A stretch of DNA of 64,000 nt from Catenulispora pinistramenti (GTDB lineage Bacteria > Actinomycetota > Actinomycetes > Streptomycetales > Catenulisporaceae): NCBI RefSeq assembly GCF_018274385.1, contig NZ_JAAFYZ010000020.1, positions 1 through 64,000 of the forward strand, given 5' to 3'. Under the pieces are notes generated by a model. It was not told where the DNA came from. It made no database searches and saw only the letters and a program-made list of their open reading frames with translations. Both the position numbers and the translations under genes were made by a program. Numbering within the stretch: the first letter of the stretch is position 1; each line of letters opens with the position of its first letter. This document shows positions 1-9,051 of this stretch, in pieces.

Positions 1-74
1 CAACCAACCCCGACGCTCAAGAACCTGACAGCAACAGTCACCGCAGACAGGCTTGATGCGGCATCCTGGACGGC

Positions 75-350
75 ATGGACACACCATCCGGCGAGTTCGT
101 CCGCGTCCTGGACTACCACCTCGACTCAGGACACCCCAAGCCCGTCGAGGCGCTGCAGGCTTGACTGCGCGAGCGGGGCATCGAGGAGATGCCCTTCGGC
201 GTCGATGACGTCCTCCTCATCGCCCCCTGCGGACGTGACGAAGAAGGCAACTGGGACCGCAGCGTCAAAGTCCACGTCCGCGGTGCAGCACTTCGCCGAC
301 TCAGCCTCCATCCTGACGAGCCGACCTCATCGATCGAACCGCAGACCTGA
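75..350 (+). pseudogene. Small hypothetical gene interrupted by an in-frame TGA
   Basis: From ATG 75 one frame reads as a coherent acidic protein (start MDTPSGEFVRVLDYHLD) to TGA 348-350, but it is broken by a TGA at 162-164 after 29 codons. The sequence beyond it (LRERGIEEMPFGVDDVLLI...) keeps actinobacterial codon use with GC-rich third positions, so the two halves look like one ancestral gene of about 91 codons. I do not recognise the family. Its 3' end overlaps, tail to tail, the broken gene on the other strand. A sequencing error at 162-164 is possible but cannot be judged here. Confidence 0.4.
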
Positions 351-690
351 AGTCTTGCTGTCACGACCAAGTTCGTTGAGCCCCCATGCTCCGAGCCAGT
401 TGAACAAAAATCCGTGGGCCCGGCGTCCGGAGTTGTGCCATTTGTTGACGCGGGTGCGCTCGGCGACTTCGGCGGTGTCTAGGCGGAAGTCCTCGATCAG
501 CCAGTGCAGGTAGGCCCGGAGGCTTTCCAGGCTCTCGACGGTCTTGGCGTCGGCGTGCTTGTCGGCGACTTCGGCCGAGGCCGCGGGGGGGTGTGGAGCA
601 GGACCGCGAACTCCCACCACGTAGTCATCATCGGCTCGGTGAACGCGGGGTTCCCGAGCGCTGCTTGATCCTGAGCGAGCTCGGATAGTT
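327..690 (-). pseudogene. Hypothetical gene with a frameshift at a run of seven G
   Basis: On the minus strand one frame downstream of the G7 run at 585-591 encodes a plausible helical C-terminal segment (KTVESLESLRAYLHWLIEDF, then a tryptophan-rich tail ending GLRFDR) to the stop at 327. Upstream of the run the coherent reading lies in a different frame (ELAQDQAALGNPAFTEPMM, then TTWWEFAVLLH). The switch falls exactly on the homopolymer, which argues for a one-base indel. No family recognised and the true start is unclear, so the upper coordinate is approximate. Confidence 0.3.
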
Positions 691-699
691 CCAGACATA

Positions 700-1464
700 A
701 CGAACCCCTCGGTCTCCAGCGTGTGATCAGCGAGCCGAACACCACCAGGCGCGTCACCCTCCGTCTCACTGCAACCGTCGTTGCGTGGCTGGCCGCGACC
801 GGCGCACGCTGTCGTCCGTCACGCAATTCGGGCGACGGTTCACACATGCTTCGGCTTGATGTCCGGTCTCGCCGTGGCCGGGAGTCCAGCGGACGTGGGA
901 GGCCCTTCTCGTCGCGTCACGCCGCCACGGACGCCGCCAGAGATAGGCGGCCACAGCTGGAGTGCAGACGACTCGTCCCTGATTTCGCCAGGACTGCGGA
1001 CGCGTGCCCGGTCCACGAGAAGGCCGGTTGGTCCGACGGGCGTCGCGGCTGCCGCAGCCATTGGTGGTGCCGGAGATCGTCCTCGGGTCAGGAGACTCGG
1101 TCAGCGTCGCGACGGACGTCCCGCGGATGCGGTGGCAACGCGTGGCGCAGAGGTTCGGGGTCCGGACGTCCCCTCCGCCGTCGAGAGGCTGCGACCGCCA
1201 GCCCTTTGACATACGTGCACCAATTGCGGGCGCCGTTGCTGCTGATCCACTGCCCGTACGGCGCGCGTGCGCCTACAGTTTAGGCCAGCGGCCCGTCAGA
1301 ACCAGACCGCTTCGTCCTGTAAGCCAGCGATACACACGCCGATTCCTCCATGCGCCACACTGCTGTGCGCGATCGGTCACTGCCTGTATGATCGGCGGCC
1401 AGCCGCAACAACAGAACTCTGATACAGCAACACTCTGGCGGCATCGAATCGATGGGGGATGCCC
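700..1464. other. Gap without a recognisable gene
   Basis: About 760 bases upstream of the vWA-phosphatase-kinase triad. Open frames exist on both strands but all are arginine/serine/proline-rich translations with no family resemblance and no good ribosome site. A TATGAT hexamer at 1387-1392 could be a -10 box for the triad, but no convincing -35 box stands 16-19 bases before it. Otherwise I see nothing in this stretch. Confidence 0.4.
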
Positions 1465-2301
1465 GTGACCTACACGGCCGAAATCAGCAGGTCCAATCCG
1501 GGATGTTTCGTGTTCCTGGTCGACCAGTCCGGGTCGATGTCCGATCCGATCGGCGGCGAAGCCCCGGGCCGCAAAGCCGACGTCGTCTCCGACGCCATCA
1601 ACCGGCTGCTTACCGAGCTGTCCGTGAAATGTGCCAAGGAAGAAGGCGTCAGGGATTACTTCCACGTGGGGGTCATCGGCTACGGCCAAAGCGTCGGCCC
1701 GGCGCTCGGCGGTCCGCTGTCCGGGCGTGACCTGGTTCCGCTGAGCCAGATCGCAGACAACCCCGCGCGCGTGGAGGAGCGGTCGAAGAAGGTCCCGGAC
1801 GGGGCCGGCGGCCTGGTGGAGACGACGGCGAGCTTCCCGGTGTGGATGACGCCGATCGCCAACGGGGGAACGCCGATGGTGGCCGCCCTCGGCTACGCGC
1901 GGCGCCTGATCGGGCAGTGGTTGGACGAGCATCCCGGAGGGTTCCCGCCGATCGTGCTGAACCTGTCCGACGGCGAGTCGACCGACGGCGACCCCGGCAT
2001 CGCTGCCGGCGACATTACGTCCCTGGCCAGTGCCGACGGCGGTGTCCTGCTGTTCAACCTGCATGTCTCGTCAGTCGGTGGCACCCCCGTCGAGTTCCCG
2101 GACACCGACGCCGGCCTCCCCGACGCCCACGCCCGAACCCTGTTCGGTATCTCTAGCTTCCTTCCGGCCCACATGCGCACGTACGCCGCCGCACAGGGCA
2201 AGAAGGTCAGCGACGGCACCCGAGGATTCGTCTACAACGCTGGCATCAGCGCCGTCGTGCAGTTCCTCGACATCGGAACCCGTGCCACTGAGCTGCGGTG
2301 A
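1465..2301 (+). CDS. vWA-domain protein of the YegL/TerY type
   Basis: A 278-residue protein consisting almost wholly of a von Willebrand factor A domain. The MIDAS metal site appears near the N-terminus as FLVDQSGSMSD (DxSxS), with a later LSDGES strand end that would supply the last acidic ligand. vWA proteins of this type bind partner proteins through a metal-dependent site. I prefer GTG 1465 (VTYTAEIS...), 6 bases after the G-run GGGGG at 1454-1458; an in-frame ATG lies at 1459. The stop overlaps the next start by 4 bases, so translation is probably coupled. It is the first gene of a vWA-PP2C-kinase triad equivalent to E. coli yegL-yegK-yegI and to the TerY-P triads. Confidence 0.85.
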   Translation: MTYTAEISRSNPGCFVFLVDQSGSMSDPIGGEAPGRKADVVSDAINRLLTELSVKCAKEEGVRDYFHVGVIGYGQSVGPALGGPLSGRDLVPLSQIADNPARVEERSKKVPDGAGGLVETTASFPVWMTPIANGGTPMVAALGYARRLIGQWLDEHPGGFPPIVLNLSDGESTDGDPGIAAGDITSLASADGGVLLFNLHVSSVGGTPVEFPDTDAGLPDAHARTLFGISSFLPAHMRTYAAAQGKKVSDGTRGFVYNAGISAVVQFLDIGTRATELR

Positions 2302-3110
2302 CCGCCACACCAGGCTACGTATCACGGTTCCTCGTACCGAAGGACGGGAACAACGCCGACCAGTGCGAAGACGCCCTGGTCGTCTGGCCGCCGGCCGCGT
2401 ACGACGAACCGGTCATCGGGGCGTTCCTGGCGGTCCTGTGCGACGGGGCTTCGGAGAGTCTGCTGGCCCGCGACTGGGCGAACCTGCTCGCTGAGCACCT
2501 CGCCGACCGGATTGACCGGCGGCCCGGCACCGTACGTTCGCCGCGGGCTGCCGCCGCGGCGATCGCGGAGGCGGCCCGAGGTTGGGACAGTTGGCTGGCC
2601 GCGTACATCGGGCGCCGGGCAAACGGCGGCAAGCCGCTAGCCTGGTACGAGAAGCCAGGGCTCGAGCGCGGAGCCTTTGCCACGGTATTGGCCGTCAGCG
2701 TTCGCCCCGACGAACACTGCTGGCGATGGAACGCGGCCGCACTTGGAGACACCTGCCTGTTCCATGTCCGCGACGATCAACTGCTGCAGGCGTTCCCCGT
2801 CACGGACCCGGCGGAGTTCGGCGTCACACCGGCGCTTGCCGGCAGCCGCAACGAGGACGCCGCGCTGCTCGCCCGGCACATTGCGGTCGCTGCCGGAGAC
2901 TGCGACTCCGGCGACGTTCTGTTCCTGGCTACCGACGCGCTCGCCGCGTGGTTCCTCGCCGAAACCGCGGCCGGTAGGCAGCCGTGGAACGTGCTCCGCG
3001 AGTTCGCAGGCCAGGAAGCGTCGGAGTTTCAGGCCTTCATCACCTTGCAGCGAGCCGCTGGAGACATGCGTAACGACGACGTTGCCTTCGTCCACTTCGA
3101 CTTCGGATAG
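2298..3110 (+). CDS. PP2C-type protein phosphatase, YegK/PphC-like
   Basis: A 270-residue PP2C-fold protein. Metal-binding signatures are spread as in PphC: QCEDAL near residue 25, VLCDGASES near residue 50, LATDALAAW near residue 212 and a closing MRNDDVAFVHF. By family it should remove phosphate from Ser/Thr residues, most likely on the kinase encoded next. It starts with GTG in the overlapping GTGA of the vWA stop and lies 5 bases before the kinase start, so all three genes look like one transcript with fixed stoichiometry. No signal peptide or membrane segment is seen; a cytosolic enzyme is inferred. Confidence 0.82.
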   Translation: MTATPGYVSRFLVPKDGNNADQCEDALVVWPPAAYDEPVIGAFLAVLCDGASESLLARDWANLLAEHLADRIDRRPGTVRSPRAAAAAIAEAARGWDSWLAAYIGRRANGGKPLAWYEKPGLERGAFATVLAVSVRPDEHCWRWNAAALGDTCLFHVRDDQLLQAFPVTDPAEFGVTPALAGSRNEDAALLARHIAVAAGDCDSGDVLFLATDALAAWFLAETAAGRQPWNVLREFAGQEASEFQAFITLQRAAGDMRNDDVAFVHFDFG

Positions 3111-3115
3111 GGGCC

Positions 3116-5245
3116 ATGGCCGGAAACCAGATGTTCCCCAGCGGCGCCGACTACGCCGAGGCGATCCAGAACCCCCAGTTCTGCTTCAACGATCCCGACC
3201 TACGCGACGGACGCCCGGCGCTGACCAACCTCAGGCAGCCCAAGCCGATCTCCGGCAACTTCGCCTCGGTATTCTCTATGACCGCACCCAACGGCCGGCG
3301 GTACGCGGTCAAGTGCTTCACCCGCGACGTCGCCGACCAGCGCACCAGATACGAGGCCATCAGCCGCCACCTCACGACCATCGACGACCGCACCCTGTCA
3401 CAGCCGTGGCGTATGGACTTCACCTACCTGCCAGACGGGATACTCATCCGCGGCAAACGTTGGCCCGTCCTCAAAATGGCCTGGGTCGACGGCACCGGTC
3501 TGATCAGTTGGTTGGAGACATACCGTGCGGACCGCACCGCCGTCGGGAACCTCGCCGATCGTTTCGCCGAACTCGTGACCGACCTCGAAGCGAGCAGGAT
3601 CGGCCACGGCGACCTCCAACACGGCAACCTGCTCGTAGCGCACGACGGCACTCTGCGGCTGGTTGATTACGACGGCATGTACGTGCCGGCGTTGTCCAGC
3701 GCACGAGCCGCCGAGGAAGGCCACCGCCACTACCAGGCACCGATGCGGAAGAACTCCGGCGACTTCAGCGAAACCATCGACCGGTTCTCCGCATGGGTCA
3801 TCTATCTGTCCCTGACAGCGCTCGCCGCCGACCCCAGCTTGTGGGATCAGCTGCGAGCGACAGACGCCGAATACCTGTTGACCTGCGACGAGGACTACAT
3901 CACGCCATCAGCCTCCTGGCGGCTCAGCCAGCTGATCGCGGTCGGCGGGGAGACCGGACGAATAGCCGAGATGGTCCGCGAACTCGCCGGCAAAACCACA
4001 CAATCAATGCCAAAACTGCTACCGGCACTGCGCACCACGCAGGCGAACCCCGTGAACAGAGCATCCACGGCACCCGCCGCCGTCCACCGGCCGGCATGGC
4101 TTGACGACCACATCGAACGGACACCTCCTCCCGCGCCGACGCGGTTCACTGACCGCCGCGTGTCCGACGTCATCTTCGCCATCGCCGCCGTGATGACAAT
4201 GGCCCTGGGCGTCCTCGGCATCGTCCTCGCACCGCTGATGGCGTACATCGGCGCCGCCGTAGTCATGGCCAGCCTCGTGATCTCCGACCTTGGCAGGCGC
4301 GCTCGACCGGAGTGGAGAACCGCCCGAGACACCCACCGGTCACGCGCCAAGCAGATCGCCGCCTTCGGCGACCCGGCCAGCCATCTACAACACCTGGAGC
4401 GCGACCACTTCAAACAGGACGCGCAGATCACGCAACAACTAGAAGGCGTTGCGCTAGAACAGCGAGAGACGGTAACCCGGCGGACGCACGACCTAGCGCG
4501 CGTCGACCGGATCCTCGCCGGGCAGCTCTCCGCGATCTCCCAGCGCAAGCAGCGGCTCGAGACTGACCACAGCCTGCGAGCTTCCTCAGAGCTCCAACGG
4601 ATCCAGGCCGCCCACGTCCAAGACCGGCTGCGTCGCCACACGATCCACCAGGGCATCAAAGGCATCAACGGCCTGGGCCCCGCGGCAGCGGCCACCCTCA
4701 GTGCGCACGGTGTCCACACCGCCGCCGACATCGAGATCGTGCTGGTTGCCGGAAGCAGCAAATACCCCACGCGCATGGCGTACTTCGTCCTTCCCAACGG
4801 CAGCAGGACGCGGATCGACGGCATCGGAGAAGTCCGAGCGAAAGCGCTGCTCGCATGGCGTGACGGCCTGACCCGCGAAGCGCTGCGCAGCGCGCCGAGC
4901 ACGCTCTCGGCCGCCCAGCAGTCCGCGCTGCGCAACGCCCTGGCTGCCGACCTCGCTCGCTTGGATACCGAACGCCGCACGGCCGAGGACGCGGCGAGGG
5001 TCGAGAAGACCAACATCAACGTGAACGCCGGACAAGGGGCGACACGGCTCGCCGACCGGCACCGGCAGCTGACCGCGGAGCAGACGGCGGCCCGGGCAAA
5101 GTTCACATCGCAGACCGCTGCATTGCGAGACCAAGTCAACCAGCGGACTCACGTGGTTGCCGCGGCGGATGCCGAGCGTCGTGCGCGTCGTCGGCTCCGG
5201 CTGCACCGGTACCTGTTGTTCGCATTATTTGGATCGTCACGATGA
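3116..5245 (+). CDS. Membrane-anchored Hanks-type kinase with helix-hairpin-helix region, YegI-like
   Basis: A 709-residue protein. Residues about 35-290 form a Ser/Thr kinase domain: glycine-rich SGNFASVF, lysine in YAVKCF (about residue 66), catalytic loop HGDLQHGN (about 163) and a DYDG in the DFG position (about 184). Two hydrophobic segments follow at about 350-392, then a long charged coiled-coil region, then helix-hairpin-helix motifs (GINGLGPAAAATL near 517 and RIDGIGEVRAKAL near 565), and a second basic coiled coil to the end. This order matches E. coli YegI. HhH motifs usually bind DNA without sequence specificity, so this kinase may connect membrane, DNA and phosphorylation. The partner phosphatase is encoded 5 bases upstream. 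Confidence 0.85.
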   Translation: MAGNQMFPSGADYAEAIQNPQFCFNDPDLRDGRPALTNLRQPKPISGNFASVFSMTAPNGRRYAVKCFTRDVADQRTRYEAISRHLTTIDDRTLSQPWRMDFTYLPDGILIRGKRWPVLKMAWVDGTGLISWLETYRADRTAVGNLADRFAELVTDLEASRIGHGDLQHGNLLVAHDGTLRLVDYDGMYVPALSSARAAEEGHRHYQAPMRKNSGDFSETIDRFSAWVIYLSLTALAADPSLWDQLRATDAEYLLTCDEDYITPSASWRLSQLIAVGGETGRIAEMVRELAGKTTQSMPKLLPALRTTQANPVNRASTAPAAVHRPAWLDDHIERTPPPAPTRFTDRRVSDVIFAIAAVMTMALGVLGIVLAPLMAYIGAAVVMASLVISDLGRRARPEWRTARDTHRSRAKQIAAFGDPASHLQHLERDHFKQDAQITQQLEGVALEQRETVTRRTHDLARVDRILAGQLSAISQRKQRLETDHSLRASSELQRIQAAHVQDRLRRHTIHQGIKGINGLGPAAAATLSAHGVHTAADIEIVLVAGSSKYPTRMAYFVLPNGSRTRIDGIGEVRAKALLAWRDGLTREALRSAPSTLSAAQQSALRNALAADLARLDTERRTAEDAARVEKTNINVNAGQGATRLADRHRQLTAEQTAARAKFTSQTAALRDQVNQRTHVVAAADAERRARRRLRLHRYLLFALFGSSR

Positions 5246-5279
5246 CTCTGCCTGACCTCGTGACCGTAGGGAACCTGTC

Positions 5280-5969
5280 GTGACCCGCCGAGGCACGTCA
5301 ACCACGACGGATGTGACGGTACTTGCCACCCGGTTGGTGATGATGACCGCCGTGGGCATGGTGAAAGCCGTCAGGAGGATGCCATCGCTCATCCTGTTGG
5401 CGGTCCCCGTGATTCTGGTGGTCGTGGGCGAGGACAGCGCTGCGGACCCGCTGCGCGGCGCCGCCGTCACGATCGTGACCGTCGCGGCCGCTGGACTGTT
5501 CGGCCGCTGGCGCTACCGCAGATGGCAGCAGCACCTGGCGGAACAAGCGGCAATGCAGCGGCTGCACGCGCTGCGCGCGCAGCACATCTCGACTTACCAC
5601 TCGATGAACCCCCGGCAGTTCGAGGAAGCCCTGGCCTACCTCTGCGGTCGCGACGGGTGCGCCGGCGCCGCAGCCACCGGAGGCTGTGGCGACCTGGGGG
5701 CGGACGTCGTCGCCGTCACCCCCGACGGCCGACGACTCGTCATCCAGGCCAAGCGGTACTCCGCCGGAAACAACGTGTCGGGTCCGGACCTGCAACGGTT
5801 TGGAGGCACCTGCTTCGCAATCCACGGCGCGCACGTCGCCGTCGTCGTCACCACAGGCGGGTTCACCAAGCAGGCCCGCGCCTATGCGGCCAGCGTCGGC
5901 ATCCGGCTGGTCGACAACGGGGTTCTTGCTGCCTGGGCGTCGGGAACCGGCCCGCCCCCGTGGCAGTGA
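5280..5969 (+). CDS. Membrane-anchored Mrr-type restriction endonuclease
   Basis: A 229-residue protein with two N-terminal hydrophobic segments (about residues 34-52 and 60-75), a basic linker and a C-terminal Mrr_cat-type nuclease fold. The PD-(D/E)xK signature reads GADVVAVTPDGRRL then VIQAKRYS (about residues 140-160), with acidic D and the QAK triad in the right places, so the active site looks intact. A conserved YHSMNPRQFEEALAYL helix precedes it, as in Mrr-like enzymes. GTG 5280 is preceded by GTAGGGA. It lies 34 bases after the kinase gene on the same strand, so it may be the effector of the vWA-PP2C-kinase set. Substrate specificity cannot be read from sequence. Confidence 0.78.
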   Translation: MTRRGTSTTTDVTVLATRLVMMTAVGMVKAVRRMPSLILLAVPVILVVVGEDSAADPLRGAAVTIVTVAAAGLFGRWRYRRWQQHLAEQAAMQRLHALRAQHISTYHSMNPRQFEEALAYLCGRDGCAGAAATGGCGDLGADVVAVTPDGRRLVIQAKRYSAGNNVSGPDLQRFGGTCFAIHGAHVAVVVTTGGFTKQARAYAASVGIRLVDNGVLAAWASGTGPPPWQ

Positions 5970-6011
5970 CCCCTATAGTCGAACCCTGATTTACCCGCTA
6001 ACGTCAGCCGA

Positions 6012-6398
6012 ATGAACAGCATACTGCGATACTGGGGATATCTCGCAGCACTCGGCCTCGTCCTGGCGTGGACAACGCACAACCGCAACTGGGTCCTGAT
6101 CCTGGTGCTGTCGGTCGTGGTCGTCATCTACAGCTTCTTCCGAGCCCCAGCGTGGTGCGGGGCCCCGATCCGGAAGAAGGACGCCTACTGCCGCAACAAC
6201 GCCTACGGGCTGCTGATGGGATGTCACTTGCGGCAGCATCGATGGGAGAAACTCAAGATGACCGTCGCGCCGAAAAGGTGGCGCGAACTCGTCGGGCGCT
6301 GCCTGACCTCCACGCAGCAGAAGCTGGCCGTCCTGGCCGGGATCGCGGGTTCGATCTCGACGATGCTGGCCCTGATCAAGGTCTTGGCCAAAGCCTGA
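6012..6398 (+). CDS. Small hypothetical membrane protein
   Basis: A 128-residue protein with two hydrophobic helices near the N-terminus (about residues 8-22 and 26-43), a central basic, cysteine-containing segment (WCGAPIRKKDAYCRNNAYG with four cysteines in the region) and a C-terminal hydrophobic helix (KLAVLAGIAGSISTMLALI). No family function is known to me. It follows the Mrr nuclease by 42 bases on the same strand and may be part of the same module. There is no clear ribosome site before ATG 6012, so a leaderless or coupled start is possible. Confidence 0.6.
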   Translation: MNSILRYWGYLAALGLVLAWTTHNRNWVLILVLSVVVVIYSFFRAPAWCGAPIRKKDAYCRNNAYGLLMGCHLRQHRWEKLKMTVAPKRWRELVGRCLTSTQQKLAVLAGIAGSISTMLALIKVLAKA

Positions 6399-6592
6399 GC
6401 ACTATTCGTGAAGTGCGCGACGGGTGCAGGCGTAGTGGACCTCGGTGGTGCTCTCCTTACTGAGGTCCAGCGGATCGTGCATACCGCAGGAGGGGCCAGA
6501 GCTTCTCGCCCGAGCGCTCGATCATGGTCCAGAACTCGTCGCCATCCAAAGCCCTCAACCCTCCCTCAGCAGACCGGCGGTGCCGGAAATCG

Positions 6593-7093
6593 TCAGTCGA
6601 GCCAGACGATGACGGCCTGGCCGCATGCCGCGGCAGCCGCGAAGAACAGCGCCAGATCGCCGTAGTAGCCCCGGGCCCAGTCCAGCTCGCCGGGCGAGTC
6701 CCAGCCCAGCGGGTAGACCTTCGCCTCAGCCAGCTCGCCGACGCCGACCCTGCGGATCAGGTCGTCGTAGGACACCCGACTCATCTCTCGCGCGGCCACC
6801 CCAACCCGCTCGACCGGCACGAACCGCGGCGGGCCGTAACCCCAGTCCCCGTCTTCCGCGAACGGCTCCTCGCCATGGACGACATCCACCGGGAAGTTGA
6901 AGCGCCGGAACAAGAACCCCAGCATGTCCCACGTCTTGTAGGTGGTGAACAGCCGCGCGTCCGCCGGCGGGAGTTCCTGCTCGTCCTCGACATCCTGAAT
7001 CTGCTCGATGAGCTCCAACGCCCAGTCCGGATCGCTCACAGCCCGGGTCAGCTCGTCCGGCGTGACCCGCAGATACTCACCGATCATGCTCAT
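6593..7093 (-). CDS. DUF1877-like (YfbM-like) protein
   Basis: A 166-residue acidic protein starting MSMIGEYLRVTPDEL, with the pattern of the DUF1877 family: the SMIG(x)YLRV start, a central TYKTWDMLGFLF segment, HGEEPF, GYGPPRFVPVERV and a C-terminal YYGDLALFFAAAAACGQAVI. Function is unknown; members are small cytosolic proteins found often beside phage and toxin-type loci. The start at 7093 is chosen because the family begins with this MSMIG motif; upstream in-frame codons give a low-complexity translation. It is divergent from the broken gene at 7167. Confidence 0.75.
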   Translation of the reverse strand: MSMIGEYLRVTPDELTRAVSDPDWALELIEQIQDVEDEQELPPADARLFTTYKTWDMLGFLFRRFNFPVDVVHGEEPFAEDGDWGYGPPRFVPVERVGVAAREMSRVSYDDLIRRVGVGELAEAKVYPLGWDSPGELDWARGYYGDLALFFAAAAACGQAVIVWLD

Positions 7094-7166
7094 GCGCGCC
7101 AGGATAGAGCGCCCGTAGGACAAGCAGTGAAAACGTCCGTCAGACCCGCCTGCCATCCTGAGCCTC

Positions 7167-7508
7167 ATGTCATCCATCGAAGCGTTGCGACGTGAACATA
7201 ACGCGGAGGACGGCACGTTCCTCCTGCTCGCTCGCGCCGAAGGCGTATGGAACCGCGACGCCTTCAACCGGTTGCAGCGCGTCATGCGCGAGGTCTGTGA
7301 GGAACTGGCCGACCGGGACCGGATCGACCGATGAATCGCTGACGCGTTCTGGTTCGCCGAAGGCTTCGTCCGCGAAGACCAGTCCTTCGCCCGACCCGAG
7401 CCAGCGGAGTACTTCGAGGAGGCGAACAGGAGGATGTTCGACCTCTGCTCGTGGCTGTTCAGCGGCCAGAGCCCGTACCTGCCGGGCCACGACTGGCCCG
7501 ACCCGTAG
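7167..7508 (+). pseudogene. Small acidic hypothetical gene with in-frame TGA
   Basis: From ATG 7167 the frame MSSIEALRREHNAEDGTFLL... runs to TGA 7332-7334 (55 codons) and then continues in the same frame with equally good coding character (IADAFWFAEGFVREDQ... to HDWPDP) to TAG 7506-7508. The second half has the same acidic, aromatic-rich composition, so the intact ancestor was about 113 residues. A single CGA or TGG to TGA change would explain it. Family not recognised. Divergent, 73 bases from the DUF1877-like gene. Confidence 0.45.
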
Positions 7509-7779
7509 CCCGCCAGCCTTCCCACCAAACTTTCGTAGGCGAAGAGCAGACGAAAACTCGATGGGAAAGCGAAAGATTCAACGGGACCCTACAGCCGTTA
7601 AACTGGTGGAGTCCACATATCTGAACCGCGTCGTATTCTCTGTCCCCGGTCAGGCGACGAGTTCAGTCGTGTCGTGGGGCCTTGTCTGAGGTCGGCTGCT
7701 GTCACGTGGGTCACGTTGCGGCTGGCCTCAGCTGGCGTCAAGGAACTCGCCGACACAGAAGGGCATGAGCAAATTCTGG

Positions 7780-8961
7780 TTACGGCTTTGCGGGCACGCC
7801 CGGCGGGTTCCGCGCGGCGTCGGGCGGGGCGAATCCGTCGGGCCACACTGACAGGCGCTCGCCGAGGAACATGGCGCGGGTGAACGATGGCGGCGGGTCG
7901 GGGAAGACCGATCGGTAGAACCAAACGGCCTCGCCGAAGGTCACGTGGTCGAACGACGTGGTCGCCGCGAAGTGAGCATCGGTGAAGTGTGTGATCTTCG
8001 TAAAGGTCGCGCCGTTGAAGCTGGCCGAACCCGCGAACCGGGATTCGCGGAACGCCGCGCCCATGGCAAATCGAGTGTTCTTGAACGATGCGTCGCCTCC
8101 GAACTCGACGTTGGCGAACCCTGTGACGCCGTTGATCTGCACGTCGTCGAACCGTACGGCACGGTCGAACTTCACGCCGTCGAAGTTGGCCCAGCCGAAC
8201 AGAGCGCCCTGGAAGTCGACCTCGTTGCCTTGGTGGAAGTGCGCGCCCCTAAATATGGCGCCTCCGTCAAACGCTGTGTGGTCGAACTCGCAGATCCCGT
8301 CAAACTCGGTGTCGACGAAGTAGGCGCCTGCGGTTTTGGCGTGCCGCAGTGAGACATTGGTAAGGCGGGCGCCGCTGAGGTCAACTACGGCGTTGGCCCA
8401 GAAGCTCTTGTGGTCGGGTCGCAACCGTGCGAACACTGTGGCCTGGGCTGCTGCACGAACCTTTACTTCACCCGGGTCCGCGGTGTTTGGATCGTACGGA
8501 ATGCACAAGTAGGCACACAGCACTTCCATGCAGGTCTGCCTGTCGCGTTCTGAGTCGTCCGCTATTCGGGCGAGAGCGTAGACACCGCCGAGTCGCACTG
8601 CGGCGGCCGTGTTCCCGAGCTGGGCTATGGCTTGCGTGTATCGCTCGGTGAACAGCTTGTCCTGGTCACGTATGTGGTTGGCCTCGTCGGTTCTCTGCTT
8701 CCGATACGCGACGTAAAGGCCGGCGACCGCGCCGGACCCACCGACCACCAGCAGCGCGGTTTTCGCGACGTCCAGCCGGTTGGCCTTAGCGCCCGGAATC
8801 AGCCACAACAGCAGCAGGTAGACCCCAGCTGTGCCGATGACGCCGGCTACCAGTAGCGCCGCGTAGATAGCAGGGAACGGCCGTGGGCGGTACGGCCGCG
8901 GCTCTCGGTCTCGACGAAGCGTCAGAACACGACGGTATCTCTTCTGCACGCCCGCACTCAT
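7780..8961 (-). CDS. Pentapeptide-repeat membrane protein
   Basis: A 393-residue protein. A basic N-terminus is followed by two membrane helices (about residues 28-50 and 66-84), a cytosolic helical linker (RYTQAIAQLGNTAAAVRLGG, then YALARIADDSERD), and from about residue 195 a right-handed beta-helix of pentapeptide repeats with the A(D/N)LXX-type pattern, here rich in phenylalanine at the centre position (GALFGWANFDGVKFDRAVRF). Such proteins are common in actinomycetes and their role is usually unknown; some bind DNA gyrase, but the membrane anchor makes that a guess. Divergent from the gene at 9052. Confidence 0.8.
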   Translation of the reverse strand: MSAGVQKRYRRVLTLRRDREPRPYRPRPFPAIYAALLVAGVIGTAGVYLLLLWLIPGAKANRLDVAKTALLVVGGSGAVAGLYVAYRKQRTDEANHIRDQDKLFTERYTQAIAQLGNTAAAVRLGGVYALARIADDSERDRQTCMEVLCAYLCIPYDPNTADPGEVKVRAAAQATVFARLRPDHKSFWANAVVDLSGARLTNVSLRHAKTAGAYFVDTEFDGICEFDHTAFDGGAIFRGAHFHQGNEVDFQGALFGWANFDGVKFDRAVRFDDVQINGVTGFANVEFGGDASFKNTRFAMGAAFRESRFAGSASFNGATFTKITHFTDAHFAATTSFDHVTFGEAVWFYRSVFPDPPPSFTRAMFLGERLSVWPDGFAPPDAARNPPGVPAKP

Positions 8962-9051
8962 GGCCGAAGGCTAGCCGTCGCGTCATGGCGCGGGTGGCGT
9001 ATTGCCCCGAACCGGCACCAGCGCTCGTCATACCGCGAGAACCTATGGTCC

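Noticed and set aside
162-164. Selenocysteine or other recoding at in-frame TGA codons (162 and 7332)
   Set aside because: No supporting stem-loop or known selenoprotein family; nonsense mutation is much more likely. Kept only as a low-interest finding.
723-1283. Several open frames of 140-190 codons on both strands upstream of the vWA gene
   Set aside because: All are Arg/Ser/Pro-rich with no recognisable domain, and none has a good ribosome site.
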